Below are positions 23,744 to 23,828 of a stretch of DNA of 23,828 nucleotides, piece by piece (positions within the stretch are counted from its first letter, which is position 1; each line of letters opens with the position of its first letter). A program made the translations under genes and the position numbers. Below the pieces are notes generated by a model that made no database searches, was not told the origin of the DNA, and saw only the letters and a program-made list of their open reading frames with translations. Source of the DNA: JASBZA01 sp964345295 (GTDB lineage: Bacteria; Bacillota; Clostridia; Saccharofermentanales; Fastidiosipilaceae); assembly GCA_964345295.1 (NCBI GenBank), contig CAYFQG010000021.1, positions 1 through 23,828 on the forward strand. Reading direction: 5' to 3'.

Positions 23744-23828
23744 TTAGTCATTAGCCTCAGATATTAATTGCACGTTAAACTGAAATTCATCTGTCCAATG
23801 TTTCTTGGTTTCCTCAAGCAGCTGCTTG
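23744..23828 (-). CDS. C-terminal end of an unidentified gene entering from the right edge
   Basis: About 27 codons of open minus-strand frame end at TAA 23746-23744; the visible end is KQLLEETKKHWTDEF...QLISEAND. Hydrophilic and probably helical. Too short to name. An ATG at 23751 in another frame overlaps its stop but is not the likely ene-reductase start. Confidence 0.5.
   Translation of the reverse strand, partial: KQLLEETKKHWTDEFQFNVQLISEAND

Noticed and set aside
23659..23751. 31-residue N-terminal extension of the ene-reductase
   Set aside because: Would translate a hairpin-containing spacer, lacks homology, and a ribosome site precedes the ATG at 23658.

Overview
The window reads as chromosomal DNA from a low-to-mid GC Gram-positive anaerobe of the Clostridia type. 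The main reasons are the remA-gmk-rpoZ gene order, alpha2-type glycyl-tRNA synthetase, lipoprotein signal peptides, strong AGGAGG ribosome binding sites and near-consensus sigma-A promoters. Nearly all genes lie on the minus strand. No tRNA, rRNA, CRISPR array, integrase or transposase was seen.

Layout. Positions 1-1718 hold a fused phosphoglycerate kinase/triosephosphate isomerase gene that runs off the left edge. Positions 1797-6318 are a three-gene minus-strand cluster of unrecognised envelope proteins: a zinc-ribbon membrane protein, a large zinc-ribbon/acidic/basic/TM/helical-repeat protein, and a lipoprotein. A back-to-back promoter pair at 6351-6384 separates it from a plus-strand multi-pass membrane protein. 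Positions 7051-14203 are a housekeeping and cell-wall run transcribed leftwards: FHA-domain SEDS glycosyltransferase, transpeptidase PBP, remA, gmk, rpoZ (with a very acidic tail) and glyS, then a terminator, then purine nucleoside phosphorylase. A divergent plus-strand gene at 14430-15383 encodes a membrane-anchored protein with a Thr-rich linker and a 3D-like double-psi barrel domain.

The most interesting stretch is 15604-16149. It is about 0.5 kb with no credible protein gene. On the minus strand it has a near-consensus promoter (TTGACA, 17 bp, CATACT), a predicted start at the first base of a long closing helix, a perfect 9-bp (13 bp with one mismatch) pairing between its two ends, local hairpins and a 3' U-tract. 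I read it as an undescribed or unassigned large structured RNA in the size class of OLE/ROOL/GOLLD.

Positions 16233-19643 are a decaying glycan-use locus. It holds a GH2 beta-galactosidase remnant with a frameshift and an internal deletion, an intact GH4 glycosidase, and a GH95 alpha-fucosidase C-terminal half joined by deletion to the 5' part of a sugar-binding lipoprotein gene. A cre/LacI-like operator lies at its upstream end. Positions 19844-23658 are a compact catabolic operon: a two-subunit aconitase-X dehydratase and an old-yellow-enzyme-type FMN/4Fe-4S/FAD ene-reductase, which together suggest dehydration followed by C=C reduction. The C-terminal end of another gene enters from the right edge.
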